A stretch of 64,000 nt of DNA from Anaerolineales bacterium (GTDB lineage: Bacteria > Chloroflexota > Anaerolineae > Anaerolineales > UBA6663): positions 1 through 64,000 of the forward strand of contig JADZEK010000054.1 in the NCBI GenBank assembly GCA_020850595.1, read 5' to 3'. Numbering within the stretch: the stretch's first letter is position 1; every line of letters starts with the position of its first letter. Made by a program: the position numbers and the translations under genes. Positions 18,122-27,129 of the stretch are shown in pieces. The notes beneath the pieces were generated by a model. That model saw nothing but the letters and a program-made list of their open reading frames with translations, made no database searches and was not told the origin of the DNA.

Positions 18122-20347
18122 GTGCCTTTCAAGTTCCGCTGGCCCTTTCACTGGCCGCGCCGCAAGCGCGTTGCCGAGCCGCTGGCCGCGCCGCCCACAC
18201 CCGCGGCGCCGGTTGAGCCAACCCCGGCCGCGCCTCAGGATGCCGCGTGGCGCGTGCCCTCGCCCGTCGCGCCGCCTGAGCGTCCGTTTGCCTACACTCC
18301 CGAGCCAGGCGAAGGCCCCGACCTCGGCGCGGAGTTGCTCGGGCGCCTGCCGCAGCTGAGCACGCCCCCCACCCTGGGGCAGCTCGGCGGCCTGCCCGCC
18401 ATGGCCCAGGCGCTGCCCGCCGTAGATCGCTTTTTGCAGCAAATGCCGGCCGCGCCCGTCCAGCGCCTATTGGAGGGCGCCTGGAGCGAGATCAGCCAGT
18501 TCACTACCGCCCTTCCATCCCTCAGCGCCCTCGGCGAAGCGCCGGTCGAAACCAGCACGCCCGGCTTCCCCGAACAGTTAGAGGCCGGCGGCGGCGCCGG
18601 CCTCACCGACGTGCTGCCGCCGCTGGGCAGCCTGCCGGGCCAGGCCAGCGCCATTTCCGGCGAAGCGCCCGTGCTCGCTGCGGGGCCGCAGACGCCCGCG
18701 CCGCCGCCCGTGGTTCAGATCATTCACGAGGCCGGGCCGGCCGCCGCCGCGCCCGACATGCCAGTATTGCGGGCCGCGGCCCCGCCCGCCTCCCCTGGCG
18801 ATCAACCTGCTGCCCAGGCTGGTGCGCCCGCTACGCCCGTTGCGCCCAGCGGGCCCTTGCTCACGCCGGTGCCGCGCGCGCCGGAGCAGGCGGCGGGCCT
18901 CGCTGCGATGCTGCAAGTCATTTCAGTCGAGAGCACGCTCACCGGCAACGTGCTGCCGCCCATCGCGGCCGAGTACTTCCCGGTGCTGCGCGAGCTTGTG
19001 CCCTACGCGCCCGTGTGGCGAGCGGCCGAAGAGCCGGCGGCCCCCGGCGCCGCCCCCGCCCCAAGCGAAGAGCGCGTCAGCCCCGTCCAGCGCGCGGCCA
19101 TCGAGAGCCAGCGCGGGCAAGGCCGGCCCCTAGAGCCGGCTGTGCGCCAACGCTTCGAGAGCGCTTACGGCGCGTCGCTTAACGATGTGCGCGTGCACAC
19201 CGGCCAGGCCGCCCACGCGACGACCCAAAGCCTCAACGCCATCGCCTTCGCCAGCGGCCCCGATTTGTTCTTCGCGCACAACACCTATCAGCCGCAGAGT
19301 GGCGCGGGCCTGGGGCTGTTGGGGCATGAGCTGGCGCACGTCGTCCAGCAGCAGTATGGCGTCGCGGGCGACCCCGACACCCTGCGCCCCGCCGACGACC
19401 GCTACGAACGCCAGGCTGACCAATTGGCCGCGAGTGCCCTCGCAGCGCCGTCGGTGACGCCTACGCCCCTGTCCGCGGCCCCGGTGCAGCGCGCTCTGGT
19501 GGGTCACTTCGTCCCCGCAGAGGCAGAGCCGCCCATGCCCGGGACTCCCGGCGCCCTGCTCGACCGCGCTGGGGCGCGCGGCGAGGGCGACCGGCCGCTG
19601 AGCGTGGGCGGGGCGGCGGGCGCTGAGGCGGCCGACGACCGCCCCGTGCAGCGCTTCGGCCTGGGCGACCTCGGCGGCCTGGCGCGCCAATTGCCCTCCG
19701 CGCCATCTCTGCCCACCGGCCTCCCGACCGAGATGCCGTCGCTCACCGAGGCTGCTGACCGCGTCAGCGGCCTGACGAGCCAGTTGCCCAGCGCCGGCGG
19801 CCTGCTCGGCCAGATGGGCAGCCTGGGCAATCTGGCCGGCGGTTTGCCTTCCGCGGGCGGCCTGGGCCAGATGGCGAGCGGGCTGGCGAGCCAGTTGCCG
19901 TCTCTGCCCAGCGGCCTGCCCTCCCTGGCCAACCTGCCCAGCAGCCTGGGCGGCCTCACCGATCAATTGCCCGCCCTCCCGGGCGGCCTCGGCCAACTCA
20001 CCGGCGGCCTGCCAGGCCTGGGCGGCGGCCTGCCCTCCCTGGGTGACCTGCCTCCATTGCCGGGGCTGGGCGGCCCGGCGGGCGCGGCCGGTCTGCCGTC
20101 CCTCGACGGCCTCCAGCTGCCTGACATGCCCCTGGCCGAAGGGCTGGGCGGGGCGGCCTCGGCGGCAGGCGGCACGCTCCAGGCGGGCCAGCAGGCGCTG
20201 GGCAGCCTGACCAGCCTGGCGTCCTCCGCTTCAGAATTACCGGCGGCGCCCCCGCTGCCCAGCCTGGAAAAAATCACCGAGCATATTTGGAAGGAAGTGC
20301 AGCGCCGGCTGAAGGTGGAGCGCGAACGGTCGCGCGGGCTGGCGTGA
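18122..20347 (+). CDS. DUF4157 protein with proline-rich N-terminus and leucine/glycine/proline repeat region
   Basis: The 741-residue protein starts at GTG 18122. A basic amphipathic start (FKFRWPFHWPRRKR) is followed by about 300 proline/alanine-rich residues. A DUF4157 domain lies at about 325-410, with VRVHT and HELAH at 402-406. Residues about 505-690 are short repeats of the type LPSLPSGL / GGLPxLGGL. The C-terminal helix (ITEHIWKEVQRRLKVERE) resembles the conserved end of other eCIS proteins. The tripeptide VQR occurs four times (113, 322, 455, 509) at module borders. Lying between tube initiator and baseplate genes, it could be lumen cargo or a stand-in for the missing tape measure; neither is shown. 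Confidence 0.7.
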   Translation: MPFKFRWPFHWPRRKRVAEPLAAPPTPAAPVEPTPAAPQDAAWRVPSPVAPPERPFAYTPEPGEGPDLGAELLGRLPQLSTPPTLGQLGGLPAMAQALPAVDRFLQQMPAAPVQRLLEGAWSEISQFTTALPSLSALGEAPVETSTPGFPEQLEAGGGAGLTDVLPPLGSLPGQASAISGEAPVLAAGPQTPAPPPVVQIIHEAGPAAAAPDMPVLRAAAPPASPGDQPAAQAGAPATPVAPSGPLLTPVPRAPEQAAGLAAMLQVISVESTLTGNVLPPIAAEYFPVLRELVPYAPVWRAAEEPAAPGAAPAPSEERVSPVQRAAIESQRGQGRPLEPAVRQRFESAYGASLNDVRVHTGQAAHATTQSLNAIAFASGPDLFFAHNTYQPQSGAGLGLLGHELAHVVQQQYGVAGDPDTLRPADDRYERQADQLAASALAAPSVTPTPLSAAPVQRALVGHFVPAEAEPPMPGTPGALLDRAGARGEGDRPLSVGGAAGAEAADDRPVQRFGLGDLGGLARQLPSAPSLPTGLPTEMPSLTEAADRVSGLTSQLPSAGGLLGQMGSLGNLAGGLPSAGGLGQMASGLASQLPSLPSGLPSLANLPSSLGGLTDQLPALPGGLGQLTGGLPGLGGGLPSLGDLPPLPGLGGPAGAAGLPSLDGLQLPDMPLAEGLGGAASAAGGTLQAGQQALGSLTSLASSASELPAAPPLPSLEKITEHIWKEVQRRLKVERERSRGLA

Positions 20348-20366
20348 GGCGCATGAGGCATAGCTG

Positions 20367-21026
20367 ATGTTAACGGGCGAACTGGTCAAGGCCACCATTA
20401 CTAATCTGGATACCGAAGAGTCGGTGGAGGTGATGTTCAACCCCACCGAATACGCCTTCACCAAGTCGAATAACTGGCAGGTGCCCAAGAAGAAGGGCGC
20501 CAACGTCCCGCCGCTGGAGTTCAACGGCGGCAATCCCACCGATCTTAAGGTCACGCTGATGTTTGACACCTACGAGAGCGGTGAGGACGTCCGCAAGAAA
20601 TACACCAACGCCATTTGGGATTTGGCGATGGTCAACCCGGCCAAGAAAGACCCCAAGACCAAAAAAGGCCAGCCGCCCAGGTGTGAGTTCCGCTGGGGCA
20701 CCATGTGGTCGTTCAAGGCCGTGGTCGCATCGGTCAGCGCCAAGTTCAGCCTGTTCTTGCCCGACGGCACGCCGGTGCGCGCCACGCTGGATGTGACCTT
20801 CAAGCAGGTTGAAGACGAGGGGCTTTATCCCAAGCAGAACCCCACCTCCGGCGGCGTGCCCGGCCACCGCTCGCACACGCTCAAAGAGGGCGAAACGCTC
20901 GATTGGATCGCCGCGCAGGAATACGGCAACGCGAACTACTGGCGCTACATCGCCGAGGTCAACCACATTGACAACCCGTTCAAGGTGGAACCCGGCACGG
21001 TGATCCAACTGCCGCCGCTGCCCTAG
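20367..21026 (+). CDS. LysM-domain baseplate protein (Afp7/gp53-like)
   Basis: The 219-residue protein has an N-terminal beta domain typical of eCIS baseplate protein 7 (ATITNLDTEESVEVMFNPTEY, then LKVTLMFDTYESGEDVR) and a C-terminal LysM motif (HTLKEGETLDWIAAQEYGN, ending PGTVIQLPPLP). In contractile machines this LysM protein clamps the spike hub and tube initiator; it is not a cell-wall binder. It is 6 bases from the spike gene. Confidence 0.9.
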   Translation: MLTGELVKATITNLDTEESVEVMFNPTEYAFTKSNNWQVPKKKGANVPPLEFNGGNPTDLKVTLMFDTYESGEDVRKKYTNAIWDLAMVNPAKKDPKTKKGQPPRCEFRWGTMWSFKAVVASVSAKFSLFLPDGTPVRATLDVTFKQVEDEGLYPKQNPTSGGVPGHRSHTLKEGETLDWIAAQEYGNANYWRYIAEVNHIDNPFKVEPGTVIQLPPLP

Positions 21027-21032
21027 CCGCCC

Positions 21033-23099
21033 ATGCCTCCCGAGACCAGCCTGCTGGCGCACTTCTACCTCAAGCTCGGCGGCGCTGACGCCCCCGACGG
21101 CTTGATGCAGGACTTGGCGAACGTCGAAGTGGATGACAGCCTGCACATCCCCGACATGTTCACTATCCAAATCCGCGACCCGCGCCTCACCTGGGCCGAC
21201 TCCGACCTGCTCAAGATTGGGCAGGAGGTTGAGATCCTCGCCAAGGCCTCGGGCGAAGGCTCCGAGCAGCCCAAGCGCCTGCTCATCGGCGAGATCACCT
21301 CCGTGGAGCCAGACTATCCTTACGGCAGCGCGCCCATCGTCGTGCTGCGCGGCTACGACCGCGCCCATCGCCTGCACCGCGGCAAGAAGACGCGCTCGTT
21401 TGTGCAGATGACCGACAGCGACATCGTCACCAAGATCACCCGCGAGTATGGCCTCAAGCCCGACGTAGACGACACCACCGAGGTCTACGAATACATCTTA
21501 CAAAACAATCAGTCGGACTTCGAGTTCATCATGGAGCGCGCCCGCCGCCTGGGTTTCAGCTTCCTGGTGGACGACCGCACGCTGGTCTTCAAGAAGCCCG
21601 GCAGCACCCCGCCCGAAACCGTCGAGCTGGAATACGGCGTCACACTGCGGCAATTCAAGCCGCGCATGACGACCGCCTCGCAGTTCAAAGAAGTCATCGT
21701 CAAGGGCTGGGACCCCGCCAACAAGCGCGACATCATCGGCCGGGCCGGGAGCACCGGCGCGGGCCTGGGCGACCTGGGCGGCGGGGGTGGGCCGCTGGGC
21801 GGGCTGGCCGACGCAGCCAGAGGCGCGGCGTCCAGCGCCGCTAGTGAGGCTGCTGGGGCCGCTTCTAGCCAGCTCAATAGCCTCGCTGAGCAGGCCATGG
21901 GGTTCGCCGCCGAAAAGGCCGGCGGCGCGGTGGCCGACGCCAAGAGCAAGGCGCTCGGCGCGCTGCCCGAAGTGGCACGCGGCCCGGCGGCCGCCCTGGC
22001 CGAGGCGGGCCTTCAGAAGGGCCTAGAGCTGGCTTCTGAGTACCTGGGCGGCGACGCTGCCGGCGCCATCGGCGCGCTCGCCACCGGCAACGCCGCTGCC
22101 ATCGCGCAGGTCGGCATGGAGCTCGGCTCCAAAGTGGTCGAGAAGGCTTTTGGCGAGGCCGGCGTGCTCACCGTCACGCAGCACCCCGTGCGCAGCCAGG
22201 CCGAGGCCGACCAGCTCGCCAAGTCTATCTTTGAGGAGCTGACCAGCGGCAACTTGCAGGCCGAAGGTCTGGCCGGCGGCAACCCGGCCCTGACGGCCGG
22301 GTGCAAGGTCAAGCTCAACGCCCTGGGCAGCAAATTCAGCGGCGAGTACTACGTCACCCACACGAAGCACACCTACGACGCAGATGACGGCTACCTGACC
22401 GAGTTCACCATCAGCGGCCGCAGTCCCGATACCTTCACCGACCTGCTCTCCGGCGGCGCGGGCACCAACCCCGGCACGAACGGCAACAACGGCCCGGCCG
22501 GCGTGGTCATGGGTATCGTCACCAACAACCAGGACCCGCAGGGTCAGGCCCGCGTCAAGGTCAAGTTCCCGTGGCTCTCCGACAGCGAAGAGAGCTATTG
22601 GGCGCGCGTGGCCATGCCCATGGCCGGCAAGGAGCGCGGCCTGCTTTTGCTCCCCGAGGTGGATGACGAAGTCCTGGTGATGTTCGAGCAGGGTGATGTT
22701 AACCACCCCTATGTCATCGGCAGCGTGTGGAACGGCAGCGACGCCCCGCCGCTCCCAACCGACAAGGCCGTCAACAGCTCAGGCGCGGTGGTGCAGCGCA
22801 TCTTCAAGACGCGCGCCGGGCATACGCTGCTGTTCGACGACTCGGACGACGCGCCGGGCATCCAGATCATTGACAAGACCGGCAACAACAAAATCATTAT
22901 CGACTCGAAAGACAACAAGCTTACCGTGGAGATCGAGGGCGACGTCAAGCTGGTCACCAAGGGCAAGCTGGAGGTCACCGCCCAGCAAGATATTAAGCTG
23001 GAGTCGCAGGCCGCTCTGTCGCTCAAGGCTCAGTCCGGCATCGAGATCGAAGCCTCCGGCTCGGTCAAGGTCAAGGGCGCCACGGTAGAGTTGAACTAG
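21033..23099 (+). CDS. VgrG-like spike protein (gp27/gp5 fusion, Afp8-like) with an Ala/Gly-rich insertion
   Basis: The 688-residue protein combines a gpD/gp27-like hub (about 1-235), an OB-fold (about 495-565, GIVTNNQDPQGQARVKVKFPW) and a C-terminal beta-helix needle (QDIKLESQAALSLKAQSG, then GIEIEASGSVKVKG). The hub is interrupted at about 236-378 by roughly 140 alanine/glycine-rich helical residues absent from usual VgrG and Afp8 proteins. The hub resumes at TVTQHPVRSQAEADQLA. The insertion may fold outside the trimer or occupy its inner cavity. The PAAR gene follows after 9 bases. Confidence 0.92.
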   Translation: MPPETSLLAHFYLKLGGADAPDGLMQDLANVEVDDSLHIPDMFTIQIRDPRLTWADSDLLKIGQEVEILAKASGEGSEQPKRLLIGEITSVEPDYPYGSAPIVVLRGYDRAHRLHRGKKTRSFVQMTDSDIVTKITREYGLKPDVDDTTEVYEYILQNNQSDFEFIMERARRLGFSFLVDDRTLVFKKPGSTPPETVELEYGVTLRQFKPRMTTASQFKEVIVKGWDPANKRDIIGRAGSTGAGLGDLGGGGGPLGGLADAARGAASSAASEAAGAASSQLNSLAEQAMGFAAEKAGGAVADAKSKALGALPEVARGPAAALAEAGLQKGLELASEYLGGDAAGAIGALATGNAAAIAQVGMELGSKVVEKAFGEAGVLTVTQHPVRSQAEADQLAKSIFEELTSGNLQAEGLAGGNPALTAGCKVKLNALGSKFSGEYYVTHTKHTYDADDGYLTEFTISGRSPDTFTDLLSGGAGTNPGTNGNNGPAGVVMGIVTNNQDPQGQARVKVKFPWLSDSEESYWARVAMPMAGKERGLLLLPEVDDEVLVMFEQGDVNHPYVIGSVWNGSDAPPLPTDKAVNSSGAVVQRIFKTRAGHTLLFDDSDDAPGIQIIDKTGNNKIIIDSKDNKLTVEIEGDVKLVTKGKLEVTAQQDIKLESQAALSLKAQSGIEIEASGSVKVKGATVELN

Positions 23100-23108
23100 G
23101 AGCACGCC

Positions 23109-23504
23109 ATGGGACAACCCGCCGCCAAGCAGGGCGACCAGATCACCGGGGTGGATACGCACATCATCATGATTCCGTCACCGGGCGGGCCGGTGCCCAC
23201 GCCCCTGCCGCACCCCTTCGCCGGTATTCTCGACGGCAGCCTCAGCACCAACGTCAAGATCATGGGCATGGCGGCGGCCGTCGTAGGCAGCACCGCCACC
23301 AACACGCCGCCGCACATCCCGCAGGGCGGGCCGTTTCAGGCGCCGCCCTCCAACCGCGGGCAGATCATCATGGGCAGCGCCACCGTCCTGGTTGACGGCA
23401 AGCAGGCGGCGCGCAACGGCGACACCGCCAACACCTGTAACGACCCGGCCGATATGCCGGTGGGAACCGTCATCGCCGTGGGCACCGTGCTCATCGGCGG
23501 GTAG
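23109..23504 (+). CDS. PAAR-domain spike tip protein (Afp10-like)
   Basis: The 131-residue protein is a PAAR-repeat cone: AAKQGDQITGVDTH, PTPLPHPFAGIL, and a second half with SATVLVDGKQAARNGDTANTC and a final glycine-rich strand. PAAR proteins sharpen the spike and can carry effectors; no extension domain is fused here. The histidine and cysteine residues in VDTH, LPHP and NTC may be zinc ligands. It follows the spike gene and precedes the gp25 gene, as expected for a baseplate block. Confidence 0.9.
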   Translation: MGQPAAKQGDQITGVDTHIIMIPSPGGPVPTPLPHPFAGILDGSLSTNVKIMGMAAAVVGSTATNTPPHIPQGGPFQAPPSNRGQIIMGSATVLVDGKQAARNGDTANTCNDPADMPVGTVIAVGTVLIGG

Positions 23505-23516
23505 CGAGGACCGCAC

Positions 23517-23921
23517 ATGAACAATCCCCTGGTTGGGCGTGGTTGGGCCTTCCCCCCCAAGCCCGACGGCCGTGGCGGCCTCGGGCTGGCCGCCGACACC
23601 ACCGAGATCGAGCAGGCCATCCACATCATCCTGGGCACCGGCCCCGGCCAGCGCGTCATGCGGCCCGACTTCGGCTGCAAAATTCACGACCTGGCCTTCG
23701 CGCCCATTAACGCCCACACCCTGGGGCTGGTGCAGCGGTACGTGGAGGAAGCCATCGGCTGGTGGGAACCGCGCGTTGATCTGGTGGAAGTCCAAGTCGA
23801 AACGGACGCTTCCATGCGGGCGGTGGGCAAACTCATCATCCATATCCGTTACCGCCTCAAGGGGACCGACGACGAGCGCTCGCTTGTCTACCCGTTCTAC
23901 ACCATCGGCGAGGAACGCTAG
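23517..23921 (+). CDS. gp25-like baseplate wedge protein (Afp9-like)
   Basis: The 134-residue protein matches the GPW/gp25 family: GRGWAFPPKP at the start, EIEQAIHIILGTGPGQRVMRPDFGC in the middle, LVQRYVEEAIGWWEPRV, and a final beta strand with FYTIGEER. In phage T4 and eCIS this protein starts sheath polymerisation on the baseplate wedge. The conserved EPRV and R-P-x-F-G residues are intact. Confidence 0.92.
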   Translation: MNNPLVGRGWAFPPKPDGRGGLGLAADTTEIEQAIHIILGTGPGQRVMRPDFGCKIHDLAFAPINAHTLGLVQRYVEEAIGWWEPRVDLVEVQVETDASMRAVGKLIIHIRYRLKGTDDERSLVYPFYTIGEER

Positions 23922-23922
23922 C

Positions 23923-24075
23923 GTGCCCGCCGCCTTCAGCCAGTGCGCCGGTGAGCACGCCGACCGGTTGCGCGCTTTGCAGATCGCGGCGCTCGACGCA
24001 CTAAAAAACTTGGTGCGCACCTGGGTCAGCGCTCGCCTGCCGCCGGCTGCCCCCATGGGCCGGCCCACCGCCTAG
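23923..24075 (+). CDS. Small ORF between baseplate wedge and gpJ genes (50 residues, unknown)
   Basis: GTG 23923 lies one base after the gp25 stop. The frame encodes 50 residues with a short helix (RLRALQIAALDALKNLVRTWVSARL) and no recognised domain. The spacing and direction suggest a coupled gene, and it fills a gap of about 175 bases in a tightly packed operon. There is no clear ribosome site beyond the gp25 terminus, and I know of no family. It may be a chance frame. Confidence 0.3.
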   Translation: MPAAFSQCAGEHADRLRALQIAALDALKNLVRTWVSARLPPAAPMGRPTA

Positions 24076-24095
24076 CGAAAGACCACGAGTCCGAC

Positions 24096-26060
24096 ATGCC
24101 ACTCCCTGAACCCCGCCTCGATGACCGCCGCTTTCAGGACATCGTGAACGAAGCGAAGGCCATGATCCCGCGCTACACGCCCGAATGGACCGACCACAAT
24201 GTGTCGGACCCGGGTGTGACCATGATCGAGCTTTTCGCCTGGATGACCGATCTGCTGCTCTACCGCCTCAATCGCGTGCCGGAGAAGAACTACATCCGTT
24301 TCATGGACCTCATCGGCATGCGGCTTCAGGGCGCCACGCCTGCGCGGGCGCCCATCACTTTTTGGCTGTCGGCCCCGCAGCCCGGTCAGGTCACCATCCC
24401 GCGCGGCACCGAGGTCGCCACCGTCCGCACCGGCGACCAGCCAGCCATCACCTTCACCACCGACGAAGACCTGGCCGTCGTGCCGCCTACTCTACGCTAC
24501 GCCTGGACCTCCTCCGACGATCAGAACTTTCAAGACCAGACACCGCGCCTCGACCTCGCCTCTGAGTTGTTCGATGCCTTCCAGCGCAAGCCGCAGCCCG
24601 GCGACGCGCTCTACTTCGGCTTTGCCGAGAACCTCAGCCAGCACCTGCTCGCCCTCAACATTGACTGCCGTGTCGAGGGCATTGGCGTAGACCCCAAAGA
24701 CCCGCCCCTGATCTGGGAGGTGTGGTGCGGCGAGGTCACAACCTGGGTGCGCGCCGAAGTCGAGCGCGACGAGACCGGCGGCCTCAACCAGGCCGGCACC
24801 GTCTTCCTGCACCTGCCGCGCGACCTGGCCGCCCGCACCCTCGGCAAACAGCGCGCTTACTGGCTGCGCGTGCGCCTGACCGCCACGCGCCCCAAGCAGC
24901 CCACCTACTCGGCCTCGCCGCGCATCAACACCATTAAGGCCACCAGCCTGGGCGGTACGGCCTGGGCCACGCACTCCAGCCTCATTCGCAATGAGTATTT
25001 GGGGCGCAGCTATGGCAACCCCGGCCAGGTCTTCCGCCTGAGCAACACGCCGGTGCTCCCCAGCCAGGAAGGCGAGGCCGTCGAGGTCCAGAACGAAGTC
25101 GGCGATTTTATTCCCTGGACTCAGGTCAAGACTTTCGGCAGCTCCGGCCCCAACGACCGCCACTACACGCTCGACCCCGTGAGCGGCGAGGTGCAGTTCG
25201 GCCCGACCATTCGCCAGCCCGATGGCGGCGAGCGGGCCTATGGCGCCGTCCCGCCCAAGAACCAGCAGATCCGCGCGGGCCGCTACCGCTTCGGCGGGGG
25301 CGTGCGCGGCAACGTTGGCGCGCACACGCTCACCGTCCTCAAGTCGTCCATCCCCTACATCGCGCGCGTCACAAACCGCGTGCAGGCTGCCGGCGGCCTC
25401 GATCAAGAGTCGCTGGAGGCCGCCAAACTGCGCGCCCCGCAGGTCTTGCGCACCCGCGGCCGCGCCGTCACTGCCGAGGATTTTGAGTACCTGGCGCGCG
25501 AGGCCAGCCAATCGGTGGCGCGGGCGCGCTGCATCCAGGCCCGCACCGACGGCAGCGACGCCCCGCCCCCGGGCACGGTGGAAGTGCTCATCGTGCCCAA
25601 CGTCACCGGGCGCGTTTCGCCGCAGACTCTTCAGCCCCCGCCCGAACTGATCGAGGAAGTGCGCCGCTACCTCGACGAGCGCCGCCTGCTCGGCACCAAC
25701 CTGGTCGTGGATAGCCCGGCCTACGTGGGCATCGCAGTCGAGGCCACGGTCGTCATCCAGCGCCACGCCAGTGTTGACCGCGTGCGCGCCCAAGTACAGG
25801 CGCGCCTCGCCAAATACGTTGACCCGCTCACCGGCGGCCCCGACGGCCTGGGTTGGCCATTTGGCCGCGACCTGTACCTGAGCGAGGTGCTGACCATCAT
25901 CCAATCGGTGGCCGGCGTCGAGTATGTGCAGGACGCCACGCTCTACCAGGTTGATCTGCGCAGCGGGCAGGCGCGCGCCGCGGGCCAAAAGGTCTCGCTG
26001 GCGCAGGATGCGCTGCTGATGTCTTACGAGCACCGCATCACGGTCAAGAACCGGCCGTAA
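24096..26060 (+). CDS. Putative baseplate assembly protein (gpJ-like, Afp11-like)
   Basis: The 654-residue protein begins PEPRLDDRRFQDIVNEAKAM and IPRYTPEWTDHNVSDPGVTM, continues with an ELFAWMTDLLLYRLN block, and ends with the baseplate J pattern (KLRAPQVLRTRGRAVTAEDFEYLA, then VEVLIVPN and a helical arm). It is the main wedge protein joining hub, gp25 and the outer baseplate. The large middle insertion of 250-350 residues is typical for eCIS and actinobacterial homologues. Confidence 0.92.
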   Translation: MPLPEPRLDDRRFQDIVNEAKAMIPRYTPEWTDHNVSDPGVTMIELFAWMTDLLLYRLNRVPEKNYIRFMDLIGMRLQGATPARAPITFWLSAPQPGQVTIPRGTEVATVRTGDQPAITFTTDEDLAVVPPTLRYAWTSSDDQNFQDQTPRLDLASELFDAFQRKPQPGDALYFGFAENLSQHLLALNIDCRVEGIGVDPKDPPLIWEVWCGEVTTWVRAEVERDETGGLNQAGTVFLHLPRDLAARTLGKQRAYWLRVRLTATRPKQPTYSASPRINTIKATSLGGTAWATHSSLIRNEYLGRSYGNPGQVFRLSNTPVLPSQEGEAVEVQNEVGDFIPWTQVKTFGSSGPNDRHYTLDPVSGEVQFGPTIRQPDGGERAYGAVPPKNQQIRAGRYRFGGGVRGNVGAHTLTVLKSSIPYIARVTNRVQAAGGLDQESLEAAKLRAPQVLRTRGRAVTAEDFEYLAREASQSVARARCIQARTDGSDAPPPGTVEVLIVPNVTGRVSPQTLQPPPELIEEVRRYLDERRLLGTNLVVDSPAYVGIAVEATVVIQRHASVDRVRAQVQARLAKYVDPLTGGPDGLGWPFGRDLYLSEVLTIIQSVAGVEYVQDATLYQVDLRSGQARAAGQKVSLAQDALLMSYEHRITVKNRP

Positions 26061-26081
26061 GCGAGCCGGAGCGAGCGCCCC

Positions 26082-27110
26082 ATGAGCTTTGGCCGGATTG
26101 AAATCAAGTACGCCGACGGCAAGACCGTCACGATTGAGCTGACCAAGCGGCAAATGGCCGTCGGTCGCGCCTCGGATGTCGAGGTGCCCGTCAACGACGG
26201 CCAGGTGTCGCGCCGCCACGCACTGCTGCTCTGTGGCCCGGAGGGTGTGCGCATCGTGGATGCCGGTTCCGTTAACGGCACCTTCCTCGGCCAGAGCCGC
26301 CTGCCTGCCCAGCAGCCGGTCCCGCTCACCGATGGCGCCGTGCTGCGCCTGGGCACCACCCAACTGAAGTTCCTGGCGGGCGCCGGCGAGCCTGACGAGG
26401 CGCCTCTTCCCAGTGTGCGGCCCGACCGCGCCGAGCACGAGACGGCCATCAAGCCGCCGGCGCCTGCCGTTTCCCCCAGCGTCGGCGCCACCGATACGCG
26501 CCCGCCCGCGCCGGCCAATCCGCCGCCGGCCTTTGGCTCGCCGCCGCCGCCCGCCGCCCCGGCGGCCGAGACCTCCGCGGCCGGGCCGCGCCCCACACCG
26601 CCCGGTGTCCCAACTGACCGCAGCACTTACCTGAAATTTCGGCCCGCGCTCTACAGCGCCGACGATTTCCTGGGCCGCTTCTTGCTCATCTTCGAAAGCA
26701 TCCTCGGCCCCATCGAGCGCACCGTGGACAACCTGCCCTTTTACTTCGACGCGCAAATGACGCCGCCGGAGGTGTTGCCCTGGCTGGCCTCCTGGCTTGG
26801 CCTCGTGCTCGACGAGCGCTGGCCCGAAGCCCGCCGCCGCGAGCTTATCCGCGCCGCCGTCGAACTCTACCAGTGGCGCGGCACCCGGCGCGGACTGACC
26901 GAGTTCCTGCGCCTGTACACCGGCGTCACGCCCGACATCATCGAGAGCGACCCGCGCCGCCAGACCGTCACCGCCGACGAAGCCTTCCGTTTTGTCGTGC
27001 GCCTGCGCGTGCCCAACCCGGCCAGCCTCGACCGCGCCGTCATCGAGGCCATCATTGATTCGGAGAAGCCGGCGCACGCCGGCTACACGCTGGAGATCGG
27101 GTCCAGCTAG
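26082..27110 (+). CDS. FHA domain fused to a gpI-like baseplate protein
   Basis: Residues 1-103 are a complete FHA domain: the GR of MAVGRASD, the SRRH of VSRRHALLL and the N of GSVNGTF are all in place, so phosphothreonine binding is expected. A proline-rich linker (about 110-180) leads to a P2 gpI/tail-protein-I domain (YLKFRPALYSAD, TPPEVLPWLASWLGL, LYQWRGTRRGLTEFLRLYTG). In eCIS this domain is part of the outer wedge. The fusion puts a phosphopeptide reader on the baseplate itself. A binding partner within the cluster, such as a phosphorylated cargo or envelope protein, is inferred and not seen. Confidence 0.85.
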   Translation: MSFGRIEIKYADGKTVTIELTKRQMAVGRASDVEVPVNDGQVSRRHALLLCGPEGVRIVDAGSVNGTFLGQSRLPAQQPVPLTDGAVLRLGTTQLKFLAGAGEPDEAPLPSVRPDRAEHETAIKPPAPAVSPSVGATDTRPPAPANPPPAFGSPPPPAAPAAETSAAGPRPTPPGVPTDRSTYLKFRPALYSADDFLGRFLLIFESILGPIERTVDNLPFYFDAQMTPPEVLPWLASWLGLVLDERWPEARRRELIRAAVELYQWRGTRRGLTEFLRLYTGVTPDIIESDPRRQTVTADEAFRFVVRLRVPNPASLDRAVIEAIIDSEKPAHAGYTLEIGSS

Positions 27111-27129
27111 CCCGCCGCGGGAGACCGCC

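Noticed and set aside
4967-27110. Prophage interpretation of the tail block
   Set aside because: No capsid, portal, terminase, integrase or lysis gene is present, and DUF4157, AAA+ and DUF4255 genes are typical of eCIS.
4967-27110. Type VI secretion system interpretation
   Set aside because: There are no TssJ, TssL, TssM, ClpV or two-gene TssB/TssC sheath; the sheath is a single phage-type protein.
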